From assembly GCA_964433635.1 (NCBI GenBank), contig CAYSSG010000004.1, positions 1-64,000 of the forward strand: a stretch of DNA of 64,000 bases. Reading direction: 5' to 3'. Positions 43,891 to 53,510 of the stretch are shown in pieces. A program made the translations under genes and the position numbers. This DNA is from CAYSSG01 sp964433635. GTDB taxonomy: Bacteria; Atribacterota; Phoenicimicrobiia; Phoenicimicrobiales; Stramentimicrobiaceae. Position 1 is the stretch's first letter. Each line of letters starts with the position of its first letter. The notes under the pieces were generated by a model. The model worked only from the letters and a program-made list of their open reading frames with translations, was not told where the DNA came from and made no database searches.

Positions 43891-45018
43891 TTAAAAGAAT
43901 AATTTCTTTGCGTTATCATGATAAATCATTTGTAATGTATCCTTTTCCAGGTTTAGACCCTTGTAAATTTGATTTGGATCATAATTTTTTCTCGCATCAC
44001 TTGACATCATTTTGTAAATATCGGCAGGTAATGCAAATTCATCTTTTTCCAAAAAATCCATATATGCTAAATGTATGTCATCAAGATAAGTCCTGTTTTT
44101 TGCCTTATAAGTTGTTACGACAATGTCTGTTCCATAAGTAATCCGATCTCGGTATTTAACCATAAAATCACGAAAAGCCATATAATTATCAGATATTCTC
44201 TTAAATCCTGCTACCAGAAAATCAGGATGGCCAAAGCTAATATCAGTATAAAGGTTTGGATAATCACTCATTAGTCGGATTAATCTAGTCAGATTACCGG
44301 AAGATAACATAAAATGGGGTACGATTATTTTTAAATCCGAATATTCCTTTAATATATGCTCCGTCTCAGCTAAAAAACGACCGGTGTTAATATGATATAA
44401 AATAGGAATGTCTTCTTGTTCACAAAATGCATACACCTCCATCATTTCCACATCATCCAAAGGTAAATTAAAATAAAGATCATAGAAACTTCCATGTCCA
44501 TTATACAATTTAACTCCTGCTGCTCCGTCATGGATATACTTCTTTAATTTATCAAGTTTATTAACATCCCGTGGATCCAATGTTACCAGAGCTGCAAATT
44601 CATCAGGGTATTCCTGGCTCATTTTGATAATGAATTCGTTATTCTCGTCATATCCTGTAAAACCATACTTCGGGTCAAGAAAAAATGTAAAATCAGAGGT
44701 TCCCAGCATCACGATTCTTTCGACTTGACAGTCTTTCATAACTTTCCTCAGTAATGGAATATTGTCCTCGCTTTGAACATGCTCATGTGCATTGATAATA
44801 TGAAATTCAGCCCTCCGATTGAAATCCTCCTGAGAGGTCTGTGAGATCTGCGAGGACGGCGCATTATCAATCCATAAAGGCAACCAGCCCCGCTGCCGCA
44901 TACCTACAAACAAAAGTATTATAATCACCAGGATGCTTAAACTATAAAATAGGATATCAGTCCATTTTCTTTCTTCTAATTGATGTTCTTTTTTTTGCTT
45001 TTTTCTAAATAGAGCCAA
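43891..45018 (-). CDS. Membrane-anchored amidohydrolase (amidohydrolase-2 type)
   Basis: The protein has a basic cytoplasmic N-terminus, one membrane helix and then a TIM-barrel metal hydrolase of about 300 residues. Motifs are INAHEHVQS (metal-binding HxH), GVKLYNGHG, YHINTG (third His), VPHFML (fourth His) and YGTDIV (metal Asp). This fits the amidohydrolase_2 family, whose substrates vary widely. The frame opens at 45072. However, GGAGG (45026-45030) lies 7 bases before a TTG at 45018, and a promoter at 45053-45081 starts transcription inside the longer frame, so 45018 is preferred (375 aa). It diverges from the peptidase-barrel gene. Substrate unknown. Confidence 0.82.
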   Translation of the reverse strand: MALFRKKQKKEHQLEERKWTDILFYSLSILVIIILLFVGMRQRGWLPLWIDNAPSSQISQTSQEDFNRRAEFHIINAHEHVQSEDNIPLLRKVMKDCQVERIVMLGTSDFTFFLDPKYGFTGYDENNEFIIKMSQEYPDEFAALVTLDPRDVNKLDKLKKYIHDGAAGVKLYNGHGSFYDLYFNLPLDDVEMMEVYAFCEQEDIPILYHINTGRFLAETEHILKEYSDLKIIVPHFMLSSGNLTRLIRLMSDYPNLYTDISFGHPDFLVAGFKRISDNYMAFRDFMVKYRDRITYGTDIVVTTYKAKNRTYLDDIHLAYMDFLEKDEFALPADIYKMMSSDARKNYDPNQIYKGLNLEKDTLQMIYHDNAKKLFF

Positions 45019-45052
45019 ATCATTTCCTCCGCTTCCCAAAAAATTCATTTTT

Positions 45053-45081
45053 ATTATACTGAATATAATCATTGTTTACAA
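45053..45081 (-). promoter_or_regulatory. Promoter of the amidohydrolase gene
   Basis: Minus-strand TTGTAA (45076-45081) and a perfect TATAAT (45053-45058), 17 bases apart. Transcription would start near 45046, 28 bases before the TTG start codon. It is back-to-back with the plus-strand promoter at 45093-45121. Confidence 0.6.
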
Positions 45082-45092
45082 AAATATTTAAA

Positions 45093-45121
45093 TTGTCATA
45101 AATCATCAAACAAGCTATAAT
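45093..45121 (+). promoter_or_regulatory. Promoter of the peptidase-propeller-barrel gene
   Basis: TTGTCA (45093-45098) and TATAAT (45116-45121) are 17 bases apart on the plus strand. The start site near 45128 leaves a short leader with AAAAAGGAG before the TTG start codon at 45148. Confidence 0.7.
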
Positions 45122-45147
45122 TTAATGAAGTAAAAAGGAGTAGTGTT

Positions 45148-48100
45148 TTGAAGGTCAAATTCAATGAGAAACGTTATTTACTGGAGTTTCTCAAATTTTT
45201 TATGCTATTTCTCTGTATATTTGTAACCTTACTATCTATTGCTGCATATTCGCAGATTTATGATGCTAACCTTTCCTGGAAGGTTATAGAAAGTCAGCAT
45301 TTTAACGTTATTTTTCCACAACTGATTTTTTTGGATATGCCATCTAACTATCAGCAGATTGCGCTTCATGTACTAGAAATTGCCGAAGAAACTTACCAGC
45401 AGATAACGCCAATGTTTGGAAAACCTTATTACATGGATAAGAAAATTACCATTATCCTGGAAGATTTCAAGGATTCTGCTTATGGATTTGCTTCTTCTAT
45501 CCCCTATCCCACTATTCGTCTTAACTTAACTTCACCTGGTTTTAAAAATTTTGATACGCAATTTGAAAGCTGGTTGAAAATTGTCATTACCCATGAATAT
45601 ACCCATTTAATTCATTTTAATATGACCAATAGAGGTACTGATTTTTTACGTTTTTTTTTAGGGCAGATTATCACTCCGAATGCGCTTCAGCCTCTCTGGG
45701 CAATCGAAGGTCTTGCTATCTATAATGAAAGCAAATGGACTTCGGGAGGACGTATTGAAGACAGCAGATATCAAATGTATCTGCGCTCAGATTTTATAGA
45801 AAACAAGGTGAAAACTTTTGATCAATTACAGGGAAGCTATCTTGTTTCCTGGCCAGGAGGAAATGCACCATACATCTATGGACAATCATTGATTCATTTT
45901 ATCGCTCAAAAATACGGTGAAAAGGAATTAATCAACATCAGCAGGGAATTTTGTGCGCTACCACTTTTAGGAATGGATCACGCCCTAAAAAAAATAATAG
46001 GAATGGATCAGAAAGAACTATTTACTACTTGGAAGAATGAACAAACTGATCTATTCAGGAGGCAGATTAATGAATTAAATCAATTTGCTGAAATCACTGA
46101 TTCACAACAAATAACGAATCATCAGTATTGGGTAGATAATCCGGAATGGCTGAATAAAGACAGTGACCGGAGCATAGCAACATTAATCTATAAGGTTAAT
46201 GTTCCTCATCTTTATCCCACTGTAAGAGAATATAATCCTGCAGATAAAAATGAAGATATCTTAATAAAAAGGGCTTTTGGTCATGGTACTTCCTATGGAA
46301 TATCCCCGGACCATCAATTTATAATCTATTCCAAACTTTCAAAATATCAGCAATATTACCAGTATAACGATTTATTCTTGTATCATCTAAGAAGCGGGAA
46401 ACAAATTAAAATAACTGAAGGTATGAGATTAAAGGATCCGTCATGGCGACCCAACAATCCTGGAAACCATATTGTTGCTGTCTTAAATCATCTTGGAAGC
46501 AATAATCTCGTTGCTTTTCCTGTTGAATCCAGATTTTTTAAAGGTGGTCCTTCTGAAGAAAAGGTATTATTGTCTTTTTCAGAGCTTACTTACCTCAGTG
46601 ATTTTAGCAACGGAGCGCAGATTTCTCAACCGGTCTGGTCACCTCAAGGAAATCAGATTGCCTTTTCTCTCTGGTTAGACGGTTATCAGAATATCTATAT
46701 TATAACATTTGATGACCAGGAACATATTCAATCTATTACCCCTGTTACCGCTGATCATCATACAAATATCAGTCCTGATTGGTCAGAAGATGGAAGTTAT
46801 CTCTTCTTTTCTTCTGACCGTACCGGGATATTTAATATCTATGCTTATCATTTGAGGGATCAACAGATAGTTCGTCTGACTAATGTCATCAGTGGTGCTT
46901 TTGAACCTGCTGTTTCACCCGATGGAAAAAAATTGGCTTTTATTCAATATCATGCAACAGGTTACGAGCTTCATGTCATCAACATGGATAATCTGTTATG
47001 GAAGATAGCAGACATACCACTTGCTGACTTTTCAATCCCGCATCCGGTCATTCTGAATAACAAAATCATATTCAACCATTCTAAGGTAGATATCGATTCT
47101 CAGGAGAAGATTGCTCTTGATAGCAATAAAGATAAATTACCCTATACAATAAAAGACTATTCACCTTTTGACAGCCTGTGGCCGACCTATTGGATTCCCT
47201 TTTTCTCCATAACTTCGAATGACTTTTATATTGGCTTTTCCAGCCTGATTCAGGATCAATTAGAATTCTATCATGTCCCTTTTACACTGGCTTATGGACT
47301 GTTAAATGACTCCATTTATTATGATATTCAATTGATTGATCATATTCATAAACCGTCATTTTCATTTTCCTGGCAGGGTGAAACATCTTTTTCATACTCT
47401 CTTCAGACATCTGTAAATTTTAATAATCAGGATTATTCTTCCCAGCAGGACACAGCTCGCTTTTATACTGAGGATTTAATGCTGGGATTTCAGACCGAAA
47501 AATATTTATTAGATGATGGTCTTGAAAAAAATATGAACGGTGACAACTTTAGAAAAGTAAATTCCTTGATTCTTAAATACGGTTATCATGATGAAGAATT
47601 CTATCAGTCTTCAATCAGTCCTGAAATAGGTAACCATTTTACATTCAGCTATCAACATGCCAATCACCTGATTGGCAGTGATATCACTTTCAATAAAATA
47701 TATTTTGATGGCAGAAGATATATTCCTGTCTCTGGTAAAAATCAATCTCTGGCTTTTCGTCTGGTTGCCGGTATGGCAACGGAAAATTTAGATCAGTACG
47801 AAAAATTTCACCTGGGAGGCAGTCATGCAAATTATCACTTTGGCTCTGCAAAGACAACCTCTTTTCCGTTAAGAGGTTTCTCTGATTTCTCATTTTCAGG
47901 AAGCCATCTTCTTGTCGCCAGTTTAGAATACAGATTTCCCATCAAAAATATTGAGCATAAAATTGGTTTTAAGGGGGCTTCCGTGTTTTTGGAGAGGGTT
48001 TCTGGCGCATTATACCTGGACGCAGGACATGCATGGAATGATAGGTTGTTTCCCATACCCGATGAAATGAATTTTTCTATCGGTGCAGAGCTACACTTTA

Positions 48101-48210
48101 AACTTAATCAAAGATATAGCAATCCTTTTCTATTCACCATCGGAGTGGGTAAAGCTGTCAGTCAACCTGAAAAATTAACGGTTTATGGTCGTTTAGGAAT
48201 TTCTTTCTAA
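45148..48210 (+). CDS. Zinc peptidase / TolB-type beta-propeller / Omp85-like barrel fusion
   Basis: This 1020-aa protein is the only clear plus-strand gene. After a signal peptide (cleavage near AYS-Q, 33-36) comes a gluzincin peptidase domain with HEYTH at 149-153 and the third ligand in WAIEGLA (E187). Residues about 330-660 hold TolB/PD40 propeller blades (PVWSPQGNQIAF, SPDWSEDGSYLFF, EPAVSPDGKKLAF). The last 330 residues look like an outer-membrane beta barrel of the Omp85/D15 type, with the loop-6-like FPLRGF near 906, SLEYRFPI, and a terminal Phe. The start is TTG with AAAAAGGAG 7 bases upstream. It probably anchors itself in the outer membrane and exposes a protease; orientation and substrate are unknown. 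Confidence 0.83.
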   Translation: MKVKFNEKRYLLEFLKFFMLFLCIFVTLLSIAAYSQIYDANLSWKVIESQHFNVIFPQLIFLDMPSNYQQIALHVLEIAEETYQQITPMFGKPYYMDKKITIILEDFKDSAYGFASSIPYPTIRLNLTSPGFKNFDTQFESWLKIVITHEYTHLIHFNMTNRGTDFLRFFLGQIITPNALQPLWAIEGLAIYNESKWTSGGRIEDSRYQMYLRSDFIENKVKTFDQLQGSYLVSWPGGNAPYIYGQSLIHFIAQKYGEKELINISREFCALPLLGMDHALKKIIGMDQKELFTTWKNEQTDLFRRQINELNQFAEITDSQQITNHQYWVDNPEWLNKDSDRSIATLIYKVNVPHLYPTVREYNPADKNEDILIKRAFGHGTSYGISPDHQFIIYSKLSKYQQYYQYNDLFLYHLRSGKQIKITEGMRLKDPSWRPNNPGNHIVAVLNHLGSNNLVAFPVESRFFKGGPSEEKVLLSFSELTYLSDFSNGAQISQPVWSPQGNQIAFSLWLDGYQNIYIITFDDQEHIQSITPVTADHHTNISPDWSEDGSYLFFSSDRTGIFNIYAYHLRDQQIVRLTNVISGAFEPAVSPDGKKLAFIQYHATGYELHVINMDNLLWKIADIPLADFSIPHPVILNNKIIFNHSKVDIDSQEKIALDSNKDKLPYTIKDYSPFDSLWPTYWIPFFSITSNDFYIGFSSLIQDQLEFYHVPFTLAYGLLNDSIYYDIQLIDHIHKPSFSFSWQGETSFSYSLQTSVNFNNQDYSSQQDTARFYTEDLMLGFQTEKYLLDDGLEKNMNGDNFRKVNSLILKYGYHDEEFYQSSISPEIGNHFTFSYQHANHLIGSDITFNKIYFDGRRYIPVSGKNQSLAFRLVAGMATENLDQYEKFHLGGSHANYHFGSAKTTSFPLRGFSDFSFSGSHLLVASLEYRFPIKNIEHKIGFKGASVFLERVSGALYLDAGHAWNDRLFPIPDEMNFSIGAELHFKLNQRYSNPFLFTIGVGKAVSQPEKLTVYGRLGISF

Positions 48211-48331
48211 GTGATCCATAGAGAACAACTGCAGTTCTCAACCACCTTATAGTCAGAATCCAATTACATTACGCTTTCATTTATGATTCAAGTCACAGCA
48301 GAAAATGCATGATTTTAATGATGAACATCAA
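48211..48331. other. Convergent intergenic region
   Basis: These 121 bases separate convergent genes. A short hairpin, GAGAAC (48221-48226) with GTTCTC (48234-48239), sits 10 bases after the plus-strand stop codon but has no T-run. No other terminator was seen. Confidence 0.4.
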
Positions 48332-49402
48332 TTAGATCAATCTGGCATTACTATCATCAGCCAGAATAAATTCATATACCCGGGGCATTTCAGAAGATCG
48401 ATAAATATGAACATTCTTACCAATCAGACAATTCTGCATACGGTTCTTAATATGCATGATAAGAGTATGGGACATAATCACACTATTTTCAATTTCACTG
48501 TCTTTAACCTCGACATGATGAGCCAGAGAGGTAAAAGGACCGATATAAGAGTCAATGATTTTTGCTTTTTCACCAATGATTACAGGTCCCAGGATCGTTG
48601 AATTCCTGATTTCAACTCCATCAGCTAAATTAACTCTGCCGAAAATCTTTGATTGCTTATCAATATTACCCTTATCCAAAACCCGACGAATATCCTCTAA
48701 AATCAAGCGGTTGGCTTCTAGAATATCTTCAGGCTTACCGGTATCCTTCCACCATCCTTCGATAATTTCGGCATCCACTTTATACTGGTTATCAACCAGC
48801 CATTGAATAGCATCTGTAATTTCCAGTTCTCCCCTGGCAGAAGGCTTAATGCAGTCGATTGCCTGGTGAATTGACTTCTCAAAAAAGTATACACCGATTA
48901 AAGCTAAATCAGTAGGAGGTTCCTTTGGTTTTTCAATCATTCGTATAATTTTATTATCTTTCAACTCAACAATACCGAATTGCTGGGGATTTTCAACGTG
49001 GGTCAGTAAAACAAAGGCATGGGTTCTCCCTTTTTCGAACCTGTCCCGGTATTGACAAATACTGTCTTTTAACAAATTATCACCTAAGAACATTAAAAAA
49101 GAGTTATTTTCCAGAAAACCACGGGCAACTTTAACTGCATGAGCAAGTCCTAATGGCTCTTCCTGCAATATATAACTTATATTTACACCCCATTTTTGCC
49201 CATTTCCAATTTCCCTCTTTATATCATCACCAGTTTCCTCACTGATGATGATTCCGATTTTATCAATACCACATTCTTTAATTTTTTCAATGCTATATTC
49301 CAATGCAGGTTTATTTGCCAGGGGAATAAGGTGCTTGGCACTGGTATAGGTTAACGGGCGTAATCGGGTGCCTTTTCCGGCACATAAGATGATTGCTTTC
49401 AT
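48332..49402 (-). CDS. Glucose-1-phosphate thymidylyltransferase, long form
   Basis: This 356-aa sugar nucleotidyltransferase makes dTDP-glucose or a related nucleotide sugar. It has the signature LCAGKGTRLRPLTYTSAKHL, the LGDNLLKD metal/nucleotide motif, and a C-terminal left-handed beta-helix of hexapeptide type (about 245-345). This marks the long RmlA form (TIGR01208-like) known in actinobacteria and archaea. The ribosome site AAGGAG precedes the ATG. No rmlB, rmlC or rmlD is nearby. It may serve the polysaccharide genes at 40-44 kb; araD upstream is unrelated in function. Confidence 0.9.
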   Translation of the reverse strand: MKAIILCAGKGTRLRPLTYTSAKHLIPLANKPALEYSIEKIKECGIDKIGIIISEETGDDIKREIGNGQKWGVNISYILQEEPLGLAHAVKVARGFLENNSFLMFLGDNLLKDSICQYRDRFEKGRTHAFVLLTHVENPQQFGIVELKDNKIIRMIEKPKEPPTDLALIGVYFFEKSIHQAIDCIKPSARGELEITDAIQWLVDNQYKVDAEIIEGWWKDTGKPEDILEANRLILEDIRRVLDKGNIDKQSKIFGRVNLADGVEIRNSTILGPVIIGEKAKIIDSYIGPFTSLAHHVEVKDSEIENSVIMSHTLIMHIKNRMQNCLIGKNVHIYRSSEMPRVYEFILADDSNARLI

Positions 49403-49503
49403 TTTTTTCTCCTTATAGCTCTTGTCATAGCTATTCTATCATATTTATAAATAAAATCTAAGTATATACTATTACCAAAAATGATATTTTACAAACTTCA
49501 TGA

Positions 49504-50223
49504 TTATTTATTTTCTTGAGATGGACTTTGTGATCTTTTCTGTCCGTAATATGCATTTTTACCATGTTTCCGCCAGAAATGTTTTTCAAGAAGTTCCTTG
49601 GAAATATCTATATCATTTCCTTTTAACTGCATGGTAAAAAAGGCCATCTTGGCTACTTCCTCTAACACTACACTATGATAAACTGCATCACCGGGATCCT
49701 TACCCCAGGTAAATGGTCCATGACCCGAAACTAAAACCCCCGGCATGTAGAGATAATTTATATCTTTAAATGTTTCAATGATAACGTGACCGGTATTTAA
49801 TTCGTAATCTTTATTAATTTCTTCTGTTGTTAAAGATCTGGTACATGGTATGGTATGATAAAAATGGTCGGCATGAGTCGAACCAAAACAGGGAATGGAT
49901 TTCTTGCTTTGAGCCCAGACAGTTGCCCACATAGAATGTGTATGAGCCACACTACTTATCTTAGAAAAATGCCGGTAAAGCTCAAGATGAGTAAGTACAT
50001 CCGAGGATGGGTTTAAATCACCTTCTATTAATTGACCTTCCAGGTCAATGACTACCATTTTTTCAACAGATAATTCATGATAAGGAATGCCACTGGGCTT
50101 TATAACAACCAAATCTCTTTCTTGGTTAATTCCACTGACATTTCCCCATGTATAAATGACCAAATTCCGCTCTTGTAATTCAATGTTCGCTCTTAAAACC
50201 TCTTCTTTTAATTGGTCTAACAT
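49504..50223 (-). CDS. araD: L-ribulose-5-phosphate 4-epimerase
   Basis: AraD turns L-ribulose-5-phosphate into D-xylulose-5-phosphate, the last step of arabinose entry into the pentose phosphate pathway. The 239-aa class II aldolase-like protein has GNVSGINQERDLVVIKPSG, HTHSMWATVWAQ and STHADHFYHTIPCTR with the zinc-binding histidines. It follows araB by 9 bases and is the last gene of the ara run. No obvious terminator follows. Confidence 0.96.
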   Translation of the reverse strand: MLDQLKEEVLRANIELQERNLVIYTWGNVSGINQERDLVVIKPSGIPYHELSVEKMVVIDLEGQLIEGDLNPSSDVLTHLELYRHFSKISSVAHTHSMWATVWAQSKKSIPCFGSTHADHFYHTIPCTRSLTTEEINKDYELNTGHVIIETFKDINYLYMPGVLVSGHGPFTWGKDPGDAVYHSVVLEEVAKMAFFTMQLKGNDIDISKELLEKHFWRKHGKNAYYGQKRSQSPSQENK

Positions 50224-50232
50224 TGGCCCTCC

Positions 50233-51909
50233 TTACAAACGCCTTAAATAGAAATCCAAATCTTTTCCTAATGAGATATACATATTATAAAGGCGCTGAT
50301 ACCGTTTTATGTTTTCTTCGCGAGGATAAAAGGTTTTACTGAAACCTGAATTCATGGATTGTTGTGCCTCAATGATATTTTCATATACTCCAGCTGCGAC
50401 TGCTCCGAACATGGCTGCACCAAGAGCACATGTCTGATCGGAAGCAGCAATTTTAATAGGTTTATCTAAGATGTCGGTCATAACCTGCATGACAAAATTG
50501 TCTTTTTTAGGAATTCCTCCCATGGCAACAATCTGTTCAATTGCAATCCCTTCTTTTATGAAGTGTTCATTAATTGCTCTGGAACCAAAAGCAGTTCCCT
50601 CAACTAACGCGCGGAAAATCTTGGCAGCATTTGTTCCCAAATCTAAACCGATAAGGGCACCGGTGAGAGTCTGGTCAGCAAATGGTGAACGCCTTCCATT
50701 CAACCAGTCTAAAGCCAAAAGTCCGGTATGTTCGACATCAACTTTTTCTGCCTGCTCTCTTAATTTAAGCAGTATTTTTTCTTTAATTTTTTCCTTCATT
50801 TGATTCATTTCTTGATGTTCAATCTCATCAATTTCAGGAAAAATTGTTTCCAATGGCCAGGATAATAAATCTTTAAACCAGGCATAAACATCACCAAAGG
50901 CGGATTGTCCAGCTTCAAGGCCGATTAAACCAGGAATGACTGAACCGTCCACCTGCCCACAGATTCCCTTTATAACCTTCTTATGAATTACATCCTTCGA
51001 AACAACCATGATGTCACAGGTGGAGGTCCCTATAATTTTGATGAGCGTTCCTTCTTTTACTCCACCACCAACTGCTCCTATATGGGCATCGAATGCTCCT
51101 ACAGCAACACTAATACCGGGTTTCAATCGTAATTTTTTCCCCCACTCTTCAGTTAAGTTGCCGGCTTTGATATCTGAAGTGTATGTTTTTTCATACAATC
51201 GACTCTTTAGACCTTTCAATAACGGATCTAATGCTATCAGGAAATCTTCATCAGGCAATCCATTCCAATCCTCATGCCACATGGCTTTGTGCCCGGCAGC
51301 ACAGCGACTTCTCTTCATGGTAAGCGGATCTGTATTTCCGGTTAAAATGGCAGGAATCCAGTCACAATGTTCAACCCATGAGAAAGCTGCTTTTTTTACC
51401 TTTCTGTTTGTTCGTAATACATGGATGATTTTTGCCCAGTACCACTCTGAAGAATATACACCGCCTTCATACCTGGTAAAATCAATTCCTCCCCAATTCT
51501 TCGCTTTCTCATTAATTTCAGCAGCTTCCTGAACTGCTGTATGGTCTTTCCAGAGGATAAACATTGCATCGGGATCATCCTTAAATTCTTCAAGCAAAGC
51601 CAGGGGTATCCCTTTTTCATCTACAGCACAGGGAGTTGAACCGGTCGTGTCCACACCGATTCCAATAATATTTTCCCGGATACTTTCTTCGCAACCATCC
51701 AAGGCAATTTTAATAGCTTGCTCCATTCCCTCTAGATGGTCGAGAGGGTGCTGGCGGAATTGATTCTTAAATGCATCAGAATAGTTACCTTTCATCCAAC
51801 GTTCATAGTAGGATACTCCGCTATTGATTTCTTGGCCTGTGTTTGTATCCGCAATTAGCGCTCGAACTGAATCGGTTCCAAAATCCAGACCAACGGTATA
51901 TTTGCCCAT
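50233..51909 (-). CDS. araB: Ribulokinase
   Basis: AraB phosphorylates L-ribulose. The 558-aa FGGY-family kinase starts with YTVGLDFGTDSVRALIAD. It carries the substrate-side GVDTTGSTPCAV, VGAFDAHIGAVGGG, GTSTCDIMV, and late MGGIPKKDNFVMQV and ALGAAMFGAVAAG motifs. The frame extends 20 codons upstream, but AAGGAGAC lies before the ATG at 51909. It lies between araA and araD with short gaps, so the three are co-transcribed. Confidence 0.97.
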   Translation of the reverse strand: MGKYTVGLDFGTDSVRALIADTNTGQEINSGVSYYERWMKGNYSDAFKNQFRQHPLDHLEGMEQAIKIALDGCEESIRENIIGIGVDTTGSTPCAVDEKGIPLALLEEFKDDPDAMFILWKDHTAVQEAAEINEKAKNWGGIDFTRYEGGVYSSEWYWAKIIHVLRTNRKVKKAAFSWVEHCDWIPAILTGNTDPLTMKRSRCAAGHKAMWHEDWNGLPDEDFLIALDPLLKGLKSRLYEKTYTSDIKAGNLTEEWGKKLRLKPGISVAVGAFDAHIGAVGGGVKEGTLIKIIGTSTCDIMVVSKDVIHKKVIKGICGQVDGSVIPGLIGLEAGQSAFGDVYAWFKDLLSWPLETIFPEIDEIEHQEMNQMKEKIKEKILLKLREQAEKVDVEHTGLLALDWLNGRRSPFADQTLTGALIGLDLGTNAAKIFRALVEGTAFGSRAINEHFIKEGIAIEQIVAMGGIPKKDNFVMQVMTDILDKPIKIAASDQTCALGAAMFGAVAAGVYENIIEAQQSMNSGFSKTFYPREENIKRYQRLYNMYISLGKDLDFYLRRL

Positions 51910-51985
51910 GATATTTGTCTCCTTCTTGGTTTTTTTCGCTTTTTGTGTGACTGTCTTTTCCAAAAGCAATTTTTTGCCTTTGCAA

Positions 51986-53473
51986 TTAATACATAAAACT
52001 ATTCCAATTCAGTTCCTTTTTGAAATCAGAGATATTTGTATTTTGATCGATTTGTAAGAATTCCAGATTTGCGATTTCCGCAAAATCGTTCATATGTTCA
52101 GTGTGAACGGATTGGCTGAAACTTGTATGATGGGAACCTCCTGCAAGTATCCAGGCTGTAGCAGCAGTTTTAAGATTGGGTAGCGGTTTCCACATTGCCC
52201 TGGCGACCGGTAATTTGGGTAATGTTTCATCGGTTTTGACAATTTCAACCTGATTAACAATCATTCTCAACCGGTTCCCCATGTCAATAATAGAGGCATT
52301 AATTCCCTTACCGGGGGATGCATCAAAAACCAGTCTTACCGGATCTTCTTTCCCTCCGATGGATAATGGTTTCATCCCCAGGGATGGCTGTTCCCTCGTA
52401 ATCGACTCACAGACTTCCAGCATATGCGCTCCCATTACTTTGGTATTTCCAGGCTCAAAATGATAGGTATAAGCCTCCATAAAGGATGTCCCCCCCTTAA
52501 GTCCACTGCCCATCACTTTCATTGCCCGTACCAAAGCAGCAGTTTTCCAATCACCTTCTGCGCCAAATCCATATCCTTCGTTCATCAGTCGTTGCACAGC
52601 TATTCCTGGTAATTGTTTTAAGCCGTATAAATCCTCAAAATTCGTCGTAAAACCTTTGAAATGACCTTCCTCCAGAAAATTCCTTAAGCCAATCTCTATT
52701 CGTGCCGCTTCGATTAATGATTGTCTCTTGCTTCCTTCCTTTGATAAGATGTCCTGGACAAGATATTTTTCCTCATACTCTTGAATGAGCTCGTTTATAG
52801 CACTATCTGGTGCATGATTGACATATTCCACGAGAGTACCGACTCCGTAGCCATTTACAGAATATCCCAGGTGAATCTGGTTTTTCACCTTATCCCCCTC
52901 TGTAACAGCAACTTCCCGCATGTTGTCCCCAAATCGAGCTATTTTAGCATCCTGTGCGTCATGCCAGGCAGATGCTGCCCTTACCCAGGTTTCAAGTTCC
53001 AGTAGAATTTCCTTATCCTGCCAGTGACCGACAATGATCTTCCGATTTAATCCCATCCTTGCTACAATAAATCCAAATTCCCGGTCTCCGTGAGCGGATT
53101 GGTTCAGGTTCATGAAATCCATATCGATTTCTGACCATGGAATATCCCGATTAAACTGAGTATGGAGGTGGACAAAGGGTTTTTGTAGTGTTTTTAAACC
53201 GGAAATCCACATTTTTGCAGGAGAAAATGTATGCATCCATAGAACCAAGCCAATACATTTTTTATCCATGTTTGCTTCCATACATAATGTTTTAATAGCT
53301 TCAGGATTGGTCATCACCGGTTTGTAAATGACTTGAACAGGTAAATTTTCTTCTGAGAAATATTTTACAATTGTCTTAGAATCCTCAGCAACCTTCCGTA
53401 ATGTTTCATCTCCGTACATCGACTGACTTCCTGTAACAAACCACAAGGTATAGTGACCCAAATCGATTTTCAT
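51986..53473 (-). CDS. araA: L-arabinose isomerase
   Basis: AraA interconverts L-arabinose and L-ribulose with Mn2+. The 495-aa length is typical. Recognisable stretches include WFVTGSQSMYGDE, LVLWMHTFSPAKMWI, NEGYGFGAEGDWKTAALVRA and THHEFTGS-like ASGGSHHTSFSQ near the C-terminus with a metal-site histidine pair. GATGGGGGAATAATC upstream of the ATG gives the ribosome site. It follows the araR gene by 37 bases. Confidence 0.97.
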   Translation of the reverse strand: MKIDLGHYTLWFVTGSQSMYGDETLRKVAEDSKTIVKYFSEENLPVQVIYKPVMTNPEAIKTLCMEANMDKKCIGLVLWMHTFSPAKMWISGLKTLQKPFVHLHTQFNRDIPWSEIDMDFMNLNQSAHGDREFGFIVARMGLNRKIIVGHWQDKEILLELETWVRAASAWHDAQDAKIARFGDNMREVAVTEGDKVKNQIHLGYSVNGYGVGTLVEYVNHAPDSAINELIQEYEEKYLVQDILSKEGSKRQSLIEAARIEIGLRNFLEEGHFKGFTTNFEDLYGLKQLPGIAVQRLMNEGYGFGAEGDWKTAALVRAMKVMGSGLKGGTSFMEAYTYHFEPGNTKVMGAHMLEVCESITREQPSLGMKPLSIGGKEDPVRLVFDASPGKGINASIIDMGNRLRMIVNQVEIVKTDETLPKLPVARAMWKPLPNLKTAATAWILAGGSHHTSFSQSVHTEHMNDFAEIANLEFLQIDQNTNISDFKKELNWNSFMY

Positions 53474-53510
53474 TGATTATTCCCCCATCTCTATTTAAAA
53501 ATAATGAATA

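Noticed and set aside
48305..48601. 98-codon plus-strand frame at the end of the nucleotidyltransferase gene
   Set aside because: It lies antisense to a well-supported gene and has no coding signature.
51008..51532. 174-codon plus-strand frame inside araB
   Set aside because: It is a shadow of the araB reading frame with no ribosome site, and the protein is implausible.
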